A DNA stretch of 64,000 nt, from NCBI GenBank assembly GCA_965232255.1, contig OZ246962.1:2232001-2296000 (forward strand), read 5' to 3'. The position numbers and the translations under genes were made by a program. The notes below the pieces were generated by a model. The model was not told the origin of the DNA. It worked only from the letters and a program-made list of their open reading frames with translations, and did no database searches. This document shows, piece after piece, positions 25,481 to 40,400 of this stretch; positions within the stretch are counted from its first letter, which is position 1; every line of letters begins with the position of its first letter. The stretch comes from Endozoicomonas sp965232255. Lineage in GTDB: Bacteria; Pseudomonadota; Gammaproteobacteria; Pseudomonadales; Endozoicomonadaceae.

Positions 25481-28400
25481 ACAACACTTGGTCGGTCAGA
25501 TGCAGTGCCAGTTCGGCCACTGTCGGATGATCAAACAACAGAGCTACCGGAACACTGGTCGACAGATCTTTGTTGATTTGTTGAGATAATCGCACCGCCA
25601 GTAGCGAGTCACCCCCGAGATGGAAAAAGTTGTCGTGAATGCCTACCTGTTTAACCGCGAGTAGGGACTGCCAGAGCTGACACAGTCGGGTTTCGGTGGC
25701 GTTGGTAGGGGCAACGTAGTCCTCACTACGGTGCAGTTCCGGCTCAGGGAGAGCCCAGATATCAATCTTGCCGTTGGCGGTCATGGGGAAACTGTCCACT
25801 GGCATATACGTCATAGGTAACATATAAGTGGGCAGTTTCTGGCGCAATTGTTCCCGCAGGGTGCCTGCATCCATTAGCTGGTCGGCAATATACCAGGCGA
25901 CCAGGTAATCATAATGGCCAGTGGCAGAGGTTTTTTGCCATGAGCGCGGCAATACCACTGCTTGACTAATGCCTTCGATACGCTCAAGGCAGTGCACTAT
26001 CTCACCGGGTTCAATCCGGAAACCCCGGATTTTTACCTGTTGATCCTCACGACCGATGTAGAGTAGTTCGCCATTGTCCAGCCATTGCACTAGGTCACCG
26101 GTCCGGTACAGCCGGTCATAACCCAGGCGCAAGTCTTCTGGTGAGGCAAAAGGATTGCTGACAAAGGCAGCTTTGGTCAGCTCGGGCCGGTTCAGATAGC
26201 CTCTGGCCAGTCCGCTTCCCCCGATGTATAAATTGCCTGGGACGCCACAAGGCTGTGGCTGGCCACTGCTATCCAATACGTACAGCCGAGTGTTTGCTAC
26301 TACGCGGCCAATAGGCACCGTGCCATTTTCTGCGTGGTGCCCGGAGAATTTGTGCACTGTCGTATAAACACTGGCCTCGGATGGCCCATAAGCATTAAAC
26401 AGGGTGAAATCATGATGGGGTGCCAGGTGTGTTAACTGGCTGGCCAAAGCGCAGTCCAAGGATTCCGCACCGCTGATGACCAACCGCAAAGATGATGGCA
26501 AGTTACTGTTTTGTCCTGTCACCCAATCACGCCAGGTTTTCAGCGATGAGGGGACTGTCATGAGAATGGTAACTGCATATTTTTCTATAAGATTACCCAA
26601 TAGAGCCGGGTCGTAGCGGCTATCCTGCGGCGCGATAAGCGCAGGAAACGCAGTTGCCATGTGCCAGAACAGCTCCCACAAGGAAAAATCAAAACCGTGG
26701 GGCTGCCTTTGTATAAAGACGTCACCGTGCTGCATCGGAAATCGAGAGAGCGTGTCCAGAATACGGTTGACGAATGCCTTGTGTGTTGTCATGACTCCTT
26801 TGGGCTTTCCGGTGGTGCCGGAGGTATAAATAATATAGGCCAGTGTCTCTGCTGAGGCGGTATGGCTTGGGGTTGTCTGACTGGTGTCAGACCAGGGGTA
26901 AAGATCCAGAGACAGTACTTTAAACGCTTGGTTACTTGCCGCCAGTAGCTGCTCATGCTGCGAAGTGGTCAGTATCAGCGGGGATGCGGTGTCGTCGATG
27001 ATAAAGCGGATGCGCTCCGGCGCTTCATAATGGTTGACCGGCACGTAGACACAAGCAGCCTTGAGCACCGCCAGAGCGGTAATGTTGATTTCTGGACCCG
27101 GTTCACAGCAGACCACCACGCAGGTTTCTGGCGGAATATGCCCATCGTTATTCTCTTTTACTTGCTCCCGGATGGTTCGTGCCAGCTGGTTGGCCCGGTT
27201 ATTAACTTCCTGATTGGTCAGTTTCTGATTGTTAAATATCAGGCAAATGTCGTTTGGTGACTGCCGGGCTTGTTGTTCAAACAGTTGGTGCAGCAGCAGG
27301 TTTTGTTGTTCGGGAGCCGGTTCGATATCAGTGCGGTTCCAGTCTACGACAATCTGCTGGTACTCATCGTAGCTGAGCAGGCTTATATGGTTCAATTGAA
27401 TGTCTGGGTCTACAGCCACCTGTTCCAACACACGCACATAATGGTTCCAGAGCCGTCCAATAGTGGCGTCACGAAACAGGGCAATCGGATATTCAACCCA
27501 GCCGGTAAATTGATCATCACTGTCGTCAATAATCAAAGTCAGATCGAATTTGGCAGTCGCGGCCTGGTCCGGTATGGGGAGGAGTTGGACGGTATCACTG
27601 CCGACCCAGTGTTCCGCCAAGTTAAAGCGTTGCACGGCAAACATTACCTGAAACAGCGGTGTACGCGACGGGTCCCGTTCAACATCCAGCTGTTCTACCA
27701 GTTCCTCAAAGGGCATCTCCTGATACTGCTGCAAGTCGGTGACGGTGTTATGGACCCCGGACACCAGTTCCCGGAAGTTTTGTCCCGAATCCAGAGTTAT
27801 GCGCACTACCAGGGTGTTGGCAAAAAAACCGACCAGGGGTTGCAGTTGGGGATGATGGCGGTTGGCGACAGGACTGCCCACTGTCAGATCATCCTGACCA
27901 CTGTAACGGCTGAGCAACAGAGCAAAGGCGCTGAGCATCACGGTATATATCGTGGTTTGCTCGTCACGGGCCAGTTGCCGCAGTTGTGCAGACAGTTCCC
28001 GGGTCAGCGTGAACTGGCTTAGTTGTCCCCGATGGTCGAACTGTTGTGGTCGGGGATAATCCAGTGGCAGGTTAAGGGGTTCCAGGGCAGCCAGTTGCTG
28101 TTGCCACCACTGGCTTTGGTGCTTCATCAGGTTTTGTTGCTGAGTCTCCTGTTGCCATAGGATAACGTCCAGGCAATCGATGCCCAGAGGTGGCAACAGC
28201 GCTGTCATGCCGGTTGTATCGGTTACGCCGGTTTGATAAAGCGTGGCCATCTCTCGGCACAGGATTTCCAGGGACCAACCGTCAACAGCAATATGGTGGA
28301 ACAGGAGGAGCAGCACGTATTGATTACCGGCGCTAAACAGAATCACGCGCAGTGGGCAGCCACAATCCAACTCAAAGGGGGTACTGATAACTTCCGTCAG

Positions 28401-31400
28401 AGCATTATTCAATTCGTCCTGTGCCACCTCACGATGTTCGACAGTTAGCGTATTTTCTCCCACCTGTTGCGTTCTGTGCCCGCGATCGTCCATAAAGAAG
28501 CGGGTGCGCAAGGCTGGATGCCGGTCGGTCAGTAATTGCACTGCCTTGGCCAGTCGTTCGCCAGCGGTTTTGCTCTTCAGCCGTAACAATAAAGGAACGT
28601 GGTATGCAGAGGTTCCTTGCTCGTACTGCTCGATAAACCAGAGTCGTTGCTGAGTGAATGACATTGGTCCAGTAGTCAATCCCTTGGCTGGAATCTGTGC
28701 CATCCGACGGCTCAGTCGCGATGCCAACTCGGCCACCGTCGGATATTGGAATAGCAGGGCCACCGGCGCTTCTACCGACAGGTCACTGCTAATCTGCTGG
28801 CACAAACGAATAGCCAGTAGCGAGTCACCACCGAGATGGAAGAAGTTGTCGTGAATACCGATTCGGCCAATCGCCAGTGAGGATTGCCAGAGCTGGCATA
28901 GTCGGGCCTCGGTAGCATTGCCGGGGGCAACGTAGTTGTCAGCAATGTACAGTTCTGGCTCTGGCAGTGCTCTGGTATCAAGCTTGCCGTTGGCAGTCAC
29001 CGGGAAGCTGTCCACCGGCACATACGCTGCTGGCACCATATAAGCGGGCAGTTTCTGGCTAAGTTGTTCTCGTAACTTACTGTCATCTATTGGTTGGCCA
29101 GCAATATACCAGGCGACCAGGTAATCATAATGGTCGGGAGTCGTATTTTTCTGTCGTGAGCGAGGCAATACTACCGCCCGGCGGATACCGGCAATATGCT
29201 CCAGGCATTGTTCTGTTTCGCCAGGTTCGATGCGAAAGCCTCGGATTTTGATTTGTTGGTCCTCACGGCCAATGTAGAGCAGCTCGCCATTGTCTCCCCA
29301 TTGTACCCGGTCGCCGGTGCGATAGAGTCGGCCATGGTCAGAGTCTTCCGGCTGGACAAAAGGATTGTCGACAAAGACGGCTTTGGTCAGGTTTGGCCGA
29401 TGCAGATAGCCTTTAGCGAGTGCACCTCCTCCGATATACAGCTCGCCCGGTACTCTGCAAGGTTGTGGCTGACCACTGTTGTCCAATACGTACAGCTGGG
29501 TGTTTGCTATCGGTGCGCCAATCGCCACCTTGCCATTGTCTGAGGGGCAGAGCCGATGCGTAGTCGCATAAGCACAAGCCTCGGATGGACCATAAACATT
29601 AAACAGAGTGAAATCGTGATGAGATGCCAACTGTTGTAACTGGTTAGCCAAAGAGCGCTCCAGGGATTCGCCGCCGCTGATGATCAACCGCAAAGATGCA
29701 GGCAACGTTTTGTTCTGGCCAGTTAACCAATCGCACCATGCCTTTAGTGATGAGGGGACTGCGATGAGGAAGGTGATCGCGTATTTTTCTATGAGATCAA
29801 TCAATAGTGCGGGAGCGTAGTGGCTTTCCCAGGGTGCGATAAGCGCAGGAAATGGAGCGCTCATCTGCCAGAAAAACTCCAGTAATGAGACGTCGAAACC
29901 GTGGGGCAGTCTCTGCATAAAGAGGTCATCCTCCCGCGTCGGAAAGCGGGAAAGGGTATCAAGGATACGACAGACAAATGCCTTGTGCGTTGTCATGACG
30001 CCCTTGGGTTCTCCTGTGGTGCCAGAGGTGTAAATGATGTAAGCCAGTGTTTCAGGAGTAATCTCAGAATCCACCGTTGCCGAAACGGTGTCAGCCCAGG
30101 GATAAACATCGAGAGCTATAGCCTTGAATGTCGGGTTATTGGTCAGTAGCCACGCATGTTGCGAGGTGGTCAATACCAAAGGGGATGCGGTGTCGTCCAG
30201 AATAAAGCGGATGCGCCCCGGCGCTTCATAATGGTTGACCGGCACATAGACGCAACCAGCCTTGAGCACCCCCAGGGCAGCAATATTGATTTGTGGGCCA
30301 GGCTCGCAGCACACTGTCACACAGGTTTCTGGCGGAACAGTCCCATCGCCGTTTTCTTTTATATGCTTTCGAATGTCCAGTGCTAGTTGGTTAGCCCGAT
30401 TATTGACTTCCCAATTGGTCAGTTGCTGATTTTCAAATATCAGACAGATGTTATCCGGTGACTGTCGGGCCTGTTGTTCAAACAGCTGGTGCAACAACAG
30501 ATTTTGTTGTCCGGCAGCCGGTTCGGTGTTGGTGTGGTTCCAGTCCACGAGGATCTGTTGGTATTCATCGGAGCTGAGTAGCCTGATATCGTCCAATCGA
30601 ATATTAGGTTTTGCCGTCACCTGTTCCAACACCAACACATAGCGCTGCCAGAGTCGCTCAACAGTATCGGCTCGGAATAGGGCCAGCGGATATTCAATCC
30701 AGCCAGTGAAGGCATTCCCACTGTCGTCAATCACGAGAGTGAGGTCAAACTTTGCAGTTGCTGTCTGGTTCGGAATGGGCATGGGTTGAACGGTGCTACT
30801 GCCGGACCAGTGATTGGCAAAGTGCTGCACGACAAACATTACCTGGAACAGAGGAGTGCGTGACGGGTCCCGTTCAACATCCAGTTGTTCTACCAGTTGC
30901 TCAAAGGGGATCTCCTGGTATTGCTGCATATCGGCAACGGTATTGTGGACACGGGACACCAGCTCCAGAAAACTCTGTTGCCCATTGACTGTCGTGCGCA
31001 CCACCAGAGTATTGGCAAAAAAACCGACCAGGCGTTCTAGCTGGGGGTGATGGCGGTTGGCAACAGGACTGCCCACCGCCAGGTCATTCTGGCCGCTGTA
31101 GCGACTGAGCAGCAGGGCAAAGGCACTGAGCATGACGGTATAGAGGGTGGTATGCCGGTCACGGGCCAGTTGTTGCAGTTGAGTGGACAGCTCTTTGGCC
31201 AGGATGAACTGACAACGTTGCCCTCGGTAGTCGAACTGCTGTGGCCGAGGATAGTCAAGCGGCAGGTTAAGCGGTTCCAGTCCGGCCAGTTGTTGTTGCC
31301 ACCACTGGCTTTGGCACTCCATCAGGCTCTGTTGCCAAATCTCCTGCTGCCACAGGGTAAAGTCCAAATAGTCGATATCCAAGGGCGTCAGCAATTCTGT

Positions 31401-34400
31401 CATGGCGGTTTTTTCGCTGACTCTGGCTTGATAAAGCGTGGCCAGTTCCTGGTGCAGGATGTCCAGTGACCAACCATCGACTGCAATATGGTGGAACAGA
31501 AGCAGTAGCACTTGGTTCTTACCGGTAGTCAGCAGTATGACACGTACCGGATAGTCGTGGTTCAGATCAAAGGGAATGCTGATCATTTGCGTCAAGGCAT
31601 TCGCCAATCCATCCGGTGATATTTCACGACGTTCGACGTTAATTGTATTTTCTCCTACTTGTTGTGTTATACGCCCATTGTCGTCCATAAAGAAGTGGGT
31701 ACGCAGAGCTGTGTGGCGTTCAGCCAACAGCTTTATGGCACGAATCAACAACTCTCCATCGTCTTGGTCGGTTAGCCGGAATAGCAGTGGAATATGGTAA
31801 GCCGAGGTGCCTTGCTCGTACTGCTCGATAAACCAGAGCCGTTGCTGAGTGAACGACATTGGCGCATGGATTAGCCTTCGGGCTGGAATCGGCGTCACCT
31901 GCCGAGTCAGCTGAGATGCCAGGCTAGCGACCGTCGGGTATTGGAACAGCAACGCCACCGACGCTTCTACTGACAGCTCATTACTGATCTTCTGACACAA
32001 TCGTATGGCCAGTAGCGAGTCGCCGCCGAGATGGAAGAAATTATCGTGCACCCCAACGGCCTCAACCGCAAGCAAGGTTTGCCAGAGTTGGCACAGCCGG
32101 GCTTCGGTGGCGTTGGTGGGGGCAACGTAGTCATCAGCAAGGTGGAGTTCCGGCTCTGGCAGGGCTTTGGCATTGAGTTTGCCGTTGGCGGTCATTGGGA
32201 AACTGTCCACCGGCATATATACGGCAGGTAACATATAAGCAGGCAGTTTCTGGCGCAATTGCTCCTGCAATGCCGCTTCGTTCAGTGGGCGTTCGGCAAT
32301 ATACCAGGCGACCAAGTAATCATAATGACCTGGGGCACCGCTGGTGGATGTCGGACGTGAGCGTGGCAATACCACCGCCTGGTGGATGCCTGCGATACTC
32401 TCGAGGCATTGTTCTATTTCGCCGGGCTCAATCCGCAAGCCGCGGATTTTAATCTGCTGGTCTTCACGACCAACGTAGAGCAGCTCGCCACTGTTCAGCC
32501 ATCGCACCCGATCGCCAGTGCGGTAGAGCCGGTCATAGCCCAGACGCTGGTCTTCTGATGAGGCAAAAGGATTGCTGACAAAGGCGGCTGCGGTCAGGTC
32601 AGGCCGGTGCAAGTAGCCCGTTGCCAGTGCTATCCCGCCGAGATACAAGGAGCCGTCGATGCCAACGGGCACCGGGTTGTGCCAATTATCCAGCACATAG
32701 AGGCGGGTATTGGCAATTCCCTTGCCGATGGGAACATTGCCGCTGTGCTGTTGATTCTGCCGATATTGTCGGGTAGTCACATGGATTGTCGCTTCGGCGG
32801 GTCCGTAAACGTTGTAGAGGCAACTGTGACTACTGCACAGTGACAGGGTCCGATTAGCCAGTGTTGCTGACAAAGACTCGCCAATGCAGGCAAGCATTCG
32901 CATGCTGGCAGGCATCGTCCTCTGGTTCTGCTCCATCCACAGGATGATCTCTTCCAGGATGGATGGAACCATAATGGTGACAGATACACGACGCTGATTA
33001 ATTATGTTGAGTAACAGGCGGACATCTTGCCGGGCTTCCTGACTGGCAATTACCGTCGGGCAGGCAGTGGCCATACTCCAGAAAATTTCCCAGATGGTGG
33101 CGTCAAAACCGTGAGCTGTGCGTTGCAAGAACACATCATCGTCCAGGATCTCGAAGCGTTGCAGACAATCGAAGATAAAGTTGACTACTGACTTATGGCA
33201 GATCATCACCCCTTTAGGGTGCCCAGTAGTACCCGAGGTGTAAATGATATAGGCCAGCATTTCCGGGGTGGCGATGAGCTTCGGCGCTTTTGTGATTGTT
33301 CCGGACCATGGATATAAATCCAACGCCAATGCTGAGTACGACGCATCATCGGCCAGCAGCCAACCGTGCTGCGAGGTGGTCAGCACCAATGGGGTTTTGG
33401 TGTCTTTGATGATGAAGCTGACGCGCTCCGGTGCTTCGCTGTGGTTGACCGGCACGTAGACACAACCGGCCTTGAGTACCGCCAAGGCGACAATATTGAT
33501 CTCCAGACCGGGCTGGCAGCAGACCACCACGCAGGTATCCGGTGGAATCGTGCCATTGTTGTTTTCTTTTATCTTTTCCTGAATGGTCACTGCCAGCTGG
33601 TTTGCCCGGTTATTGACTTCCCGGTTACTCAGCTGCTGGTCGGCAAATATAAGACAAGTATTATCTGGTGACTGCTCTGCCTGCCATTCAAACAGTTGAT
33701 GCAGCAGCAGGTTCTGCTTTTCAGCGGACAGCCGCGTGTCGGTATGGTTCCAGTTCACGACAATCTGCTGGTACTCCCAAGGGCTGAGCAGGCTGATGTC
33801 CCGCAATCGGCTATCAGGTTCTACCGCAACCTGTTCCAGTATCAGCACGTAGTGTTGCCAGAGTCGCTCAATGGTAGCTCTCTGGAACAGGGCAACTGGA
33901 TATTCAATCCAGCCAATGAATGAGTCGCCGCTGTCGTCAATAATCAACGTCAGGTCGAATTTGGCGGTCGCTGCCTGGTCCGGTATGGATACGGGTTGAA
34001 TGATGTCACTGTCGGACCAGTGATTCGCTAAGGCAAAGTGTTGCACTGCAAACATTACCTGGAACAGCGGTGTACGGGATGGATCGCGGTCAACACCCAG
34101 CTGTTCTACCAGCTGTTCAAAGGGGATCTCCTGGTATTGCTGCATATCGGTGACGGTGTCGTGGATACGGGATACCAGCTCCTGAAAAGTGTGGCCCGGA
34201 TTGAGGATGGTACGCACCACCAGGGTGTTGGCAAAAAAACCGACCAAAGGTTCCAGTTGGGGGTGATGGCGGTTGGCAACGGGGCTGCCCACTACCAGGT
34301 CATCCTGTCCACTGTAGCGACTAAGAAGCAGGGCAAAGGCGCTGAGCATGACGGCGTAGAGGGTAGTCTGCTGGTCGCGAGCCAGTTGTTGTAACTGGGC

Positions 34401-37400
34401 GGACAGTTTTTTTGCCAGGGTGAACTGACAACGTTGTCCCCGGTAGTCGAACTGCTGTGGCCGTGGGTAATCCAGCGGCAGATCAAGGGGTTCCAGTCCA
34501 GCCAGTTGTTGTTGCCACCACTGGCTTTGGTGCTCCATCAGGCTCTTTTGCCAGGTTTCTCGCTGCCACCGGGTAAAGTCCAGGTAGTCAATGGTCAGGG
34601 GCGGCAGCAGCGCTTCCATAGCGGTTTTATCGGTTACATCGTTTCGACAAAGTTGGAGCAGTTCCCGGCAGAGGATATCCAGGGACCAGCCATCGACGGC
34701 GATATGGTGAAACAGGAGCAGCAACACCTGGCACTCATCAGTGGTGAACAGGACGGCTCGCACTGGATAGTCGCGGTTCAGCTTAAAGGGAGTATTGATT
34801 ACCTCCACCATACTGTCGTCCAGTGCTTCCTGTGTCACCTCGCGTCGTTCGACGGTTAGTGTATTTTCTCCCACCTGTTGTGTTCTCTGCCCCTGCTCGT
34901 CCATAAAGAAACGAGTGCGCAAGGCCGGGTGTCGGCTGGTCAGTAATTGCACTGCCTTGACCAGCTGTTCGCTCTCGGCTTGGCGTTTTAGCCGGAACGG
35001 TAACGGGATATGATAGGCCGCCGTCCCCTGCTCGAACTGTTCGATAAACCAGAGCCGTTGCTGAGTAAACGACATCGGTCCATAGGGCAGGCCGCGGGCT
35101 GGAATCTGTGTCATCTGTCGGGTCAGTTGCGGGGCCAGCCCGGCTACGGTCGGATATTGGAACAGCAGGGCCACTGGCACTTCCACCGACAGGTCACTGC
35201 TGATCTGCTGGCATAGTCGTATGGCCAGTAGCGAGTCGCCACCGAGATGGAAGAAATTGTCATGTAGTCCGACGGTTTCAACCGCCAGCAACGTTTGCCA
35301 GAGTTGGCACAGCCGGGCTTCGGTGGCAGTAGTGGGGGCAACGTAGTGGTCGGTAGCGTGTAGTTCCGGTTCTGGCAGAGCGTGGGTGTCGAGCTTGCCA
35401 TTGGCAGTTACCGGGAAACGGTCCACCGGCATATAAGCGACAGGCACCATATATGCAGGCAGTTTTTGGCTCAGTTGTTCTCGCAGGATGACTTCATCCA
35501 ATGGCCGATCAGCAATATACCAGGCGATCAAGTAATCATAATGGTGTGGGTCGCTTGCCGATACTTGCCGCCGTGAACGCGGAAGCACAACGGCCTGGAC
35601 AATTCCCGCCAGTGCCTGCATGGTTTGCTCTATTTCCGCCGGCTCGATGCGGTAGCCGCGAATCTTGACCTGGTGATCGGTACGACCCATGTACTGTAAC
35701 TCACCATTATCTTGCCATTGTACTCGGTCGCCAGTGCGATAGAGCCGATCATAGCCCAGACGCAGATCTTCCGGTGAGGCAAAAGGATTGCTGACAAAAG
35801 CGGCTTCGGTCAGGTCCGGTCGGTGCAAGTATCCTCGGGTTACTCCCACTCCGGCTATGTACAATTCGCCGGGAACTTTCGGGGGCAGTGGTTGGCCACA
35901 GTGATCCAGGACGAAAAACCGGGTGTTTGAAATTGGCCTGCCAATGGGCGTGAGGCCGCTTTCCGGCAGCTGCCCGGCGTACTGGTACACCGTGGCGTAA
36001 ATGGTAATTTCTGTGATCCCATAAGCGTTAATCAGGATGAACGACGGGTGAGTAGCCAGCTGGAGCAACTGATTTGCCACATTGGTGGGCAAGGTTTCAC
36101 CAGAGGCGATGATTAAACGCAGGGACATCGGCAACGCGCGGCTGCGTTGATGCAGGAAATGGCACAAAGCTTCAAGAAATGAAGGGACTGTCATCATGAC
36201 CGTTACGGCGTGTTTTTCCATGAGGCTGGCCATCAAACCGGGATCGTAGCGGCTATCCTGTGGTGCAATCACCGCAGGGGAGGGGGCAGCCATAAACAGG
36301 AACAGTTCCCACAACGAAAAATCAAAACTGTGGGGCATTCGCTGGATGAATACATCGTCGTCCATTGCCATAAATCGGGATAGGCTGTCCTGGATACGGT
36401 TGACCAACGCCCTATGGGGTATCATGACCCCCTTGGGCTTTCCTGTTGTGCCGGAGGTGAAAATAATGCAGGCCAACGCGTCTGGGTGCACTGTTAACTG
36501 AGGTTGTGCGTAATCAGCGTTGCCCCAAAAATAGCGGTCCAGTGCTAATGCCTGGATTGATGGGTTGTCCGCTAGCAGGGTTGCATGTCCGGAAGTGGTC
36601 AGCACCACAGAGGTTGCTGTTTCTGTCAGGATAAAACCGATGCGCTCTGGCGCCTCGTTGTGGTTGATCGGTACGTAGACACAACCGGCCTTGAGCACCG
36701 CTAGTGCAGCAATATTGATTTGTGGGCCCGGTTCGCAGCAGACCGCAACGCAAGTTTCTGGCGGAATATGACCACCGTTGTTTTCTTTTATTTGCTTCTG
36801 AATGGTCAGTGTCAGTTGGTTGGCCCGATCATTCACCTCGCGGTTAGACAGCTTCTGGCCTGCGAATATCAGGCAGACGTCATCTGGTGATTGTTCTGCC
36901 TGTTGTTCAAACAGCTGGTGTAACAGCAGGTTCTGTTGCCTGTCAGGGAATTCGGAATCGGTGTGGTTCCAGTCCACGACAATTTGCTGATACTCATCAG
37001 GGGTGAGTAAGCTAATATCCTGCAATCGGCAATCAGGCTCTGCCACCACTTGTTCCAGTACTTGCACATAATGACGCCACAGGCGCTCAATAGTCGCAGC
37101 GTGGAACAGGGCTACGGGGTATTCGACCATGGCAGTAAATTGATCACCACCGTCGTCAATGACCAGAGTCAGGTCAAATTTGGCGGTCGCTGCCTGGTCT
37201 GGTAGGGGCATGGGGTGAATGGTGTTGCTGCCAGTCCAGTGATCCGTCAGCGCAAAGTGTTGAACGGCAAACAGCACTTGGAACAGCGCGTTACGAGATG
37301 GGTCACGCTCAACGGCTAACTGGTCTACCAATTGCTCAAATGGGATTTCCTGGTATTGTTGCATGTCGGAGACGGTGCTGTGAACGCGGGACACCAGTTC

Positions 37401-40400
37401 TTGGAAACACTGTTCCGGGCTCAGAGTAGTACGCACCACCAGAGTGTTGGCAAAAAAACCGACCAGAGATTCCAGTTGGAGATGATGGCGGTTTGCGATA
37501 GGGCTCCCTACCGCCAGGTCGTCCTGGCCGCTGTAGCGACTGAGCAGCACGGCAAACGCGCTGAGCATCACAGTATATATAGTGGTTTGCTCATGACGGG
37601 CCAGTTGTTGCAGTTGCCCCGAGAGTTCCTTGGCCAGGGTGAACTGGCAGCATCGTCCCCGATAGTCGAACTGCTGTGGCCGGGGGTAATCCAGCGGCAG
37701 ATTAAGAGGCTCTAGTCCGGCCAGTTGCTGTTGCCACCACTGGCTCTGGCGTTCCATCAGGTTCTGTTGCCAGGTTTTCTGTTGCCACAGGGTAAAGTCC
37801 AGATAGTCAATGGGCAGAGGCGCCAGGAGAGCCTCCATACCAGGAAGATCTGTTACCCCTGCCTGATTCAGCTGAGCCAATTCCCGGTACAGGATTTCCA
37901 TGGACCAGCCGTCGACCGCGATATGGTGGAACAGGAGCAGCAGTATATGTTGGTCACCGGTACTGAACAGAACTACCCGCAGCGGATAGTCGTGGCTTAA
38001 ATCAAAGGGTGTTTGGATGGCCTCAGTCAGTGCATCGTTCAATTCGTCCGGTTGTACCTGACGGCGCTTAATAGCTAACGCGCCTTCACTCACTTGTTGG
38101 ATTCTCTGTCCATGGTCGTCCAGAAAGAAATGGGTGCGCAGGATTGGATGCCGGACGACAAGCAGTTGCAGTGCCATGATCAGTTGCTCACCAATGGCAG
38201 CGGTGGCTACCTGGAATAACAGGGGCGCATGGTAGGCTGATGCGCCCTGCTCGTATTGTTCGATAAACCAGAGCCGTTGCTGGGTAGATGACATCGGCCC
38301 ATGGCTCAGCTTCCTAGCAGTAATAAACGACATTTTTTTATTAAGTTGTGGCGCCAATCCAGCCACTGTCGGATATTGGAACAGCAGAGCGACGGAGACT
38401 GCCACTGATAGTTCTTCGCTGATGCAATAGCACAAGCGGATGGCCAGGAGAGAATCCCCACCGCAAAGGAAGAAATTATCGTGTGGCTCGACCTTGGCAA
38501 CGGGAAGCAGCTTCTGCCAAAGCTGGCATAGCCGAGTTTCGATGTCTTTTTTCTCGTCAACTTGTGTCGTTTGTGGCGCACTGTGTGCTTGAGAGATGAG
38601 GGGGACCGGATTACTAAAGGAATCCTTGATAGCTTGTGGTTCCAGAGCGTTTTCATGTGTCTGGACCGAATGCTGCCAGGTCGGCAGAAGGCTGCCGCTA
38701 TTCAGTCGGACCAGAAGCTTGTTGCGCTGCAGTTTGCCGATGGCTGTTTTTTCAAATTGGTCTGCCTCCAGTACATAGAGCTTATGCAGGGTAATGGAGT
38801 GCTCTTTTTGCAACACGAGTTGAATCGCGCTCGTCAGTTCAGCGATGGCGTGATCATCGCGGTGATGGCTGTGAACTGCCACCATGGCACCTTCGACACC
38901 CGTCTGCTGGTCTGAGTGGGCAAACACGCATGTGTAACTGGGTTCTACGTTTTTCACCTGGCCGACGGTGGCCTCAATGACATGACAGGCGATGTTGTGG
39001 CCATTGATGATGAGGATGTCTTTCGTTCTGCCGACAAGGGTCAGGCCCTGTTCATCAATAAAGCCAAGGTCACCGGTATCAAACCAGCCATCCACGGTAA
39101 ATGATGCTGCATTGACTTCCGGGTTTTGATAATAATGAGTCAGGACGCAGTCGCCACGTATCTGTAGGTGCCCGCGTTGGTGGAACCGAACCAGATCGCC
39201 AGTGTCGTTAACAATACGCAGTTCAATGCCGGGAATCGGCTGCCCAAGACCGGTAAACTCTGCGTCCTGCGGCGTGTCGCTAAAGTGGTGGGAAAACGTC
39301 ACGCCAGTGCAGGTTTCCGTCATGCCATACGACGGAATAATGGCGTTGGCCGGTAGGCCGTGCTGTGCGAGTAAAGCGATAAATGTATGGGATTGGGTTG
39401 CGACAATAGCCTCCCCACCATTGATAATAAAGTTCAGCCTTGAGAGATTCCAGCGCTTCAGTTTGACCTCGTCAGCTCTGGCGTTGACCAGGGCAAAGGC
39501 AAAATCCGGCGCCCAGCTGGAAGTAACCTGATATTGATCACACAGCGCCAGCCACCGCAAAGGATCCTGTAAAACAAATTCTGTCGGGCAATGTATCTGT
39601 TCATGAGCCAATACGGTATTGCCTATAAGGAACGCCAGAATGCCACCGCCGTGGTCCAGGGGTAACCAATTAAGCGACACTGATTGTTCATCAAAATGAT
39701 TGAACAACCAGGATGCACGGTTTCGGTTTAGTATTCTGGTATGAGACTGAGGTACAATTTTTGGCTTAGCAGTACTACCAGAGGTCATGAGATAGAGGGC
39801 AATATCGTCGCCGTTGACGTGTGGTAACTCAATATTGGCAGCGCCGTCGTTTTCAGAGCCTCTAGCCAGTTCGTCAAAGGCCAGCACCTGAATATTCTTA
39901 CAGTCATGCTCGTCAAAATACCGGACAAATGATCCACAGCATTCATCGTTGGCGACCACAATAGTGCCCGGGAATAGCTTGAGAATACGCCGCAGACTGG
40001 TGGCATTTTTATCTTGCGCTGACAAGTCGCGACAAGATGCCAAAGGCACGCAACTGGTGCCAGCTAACCAGGCAGCCCAAATGGTGACCACTGCATCGGC
40101 CTGGGAGGCGGTTTGTACCACCACCGGGGACAGGCCTCCGGACAGATAGGGCACAAGTCGGCGAGCCATGGCTTCGGCCTGAACCAGCAAGTTGTGGTAG
40201 GAGATCCGGTTGCTGTTATGTTCATCGATAATGAAACGAATACCGTGTTCACCTTTGGCTGCGTGGCGCAGAGCATCGGCCAATGTTTGACGTTTAAGCG
40301 GATCGGAGGGCAGTGGGGCGCCTCTTATTTGGGCGACGGGTGGTTCACTCAACGGTTTGGGTTCGAGACTCTTGATGTGCTGGGAATGAATAAACTGATC

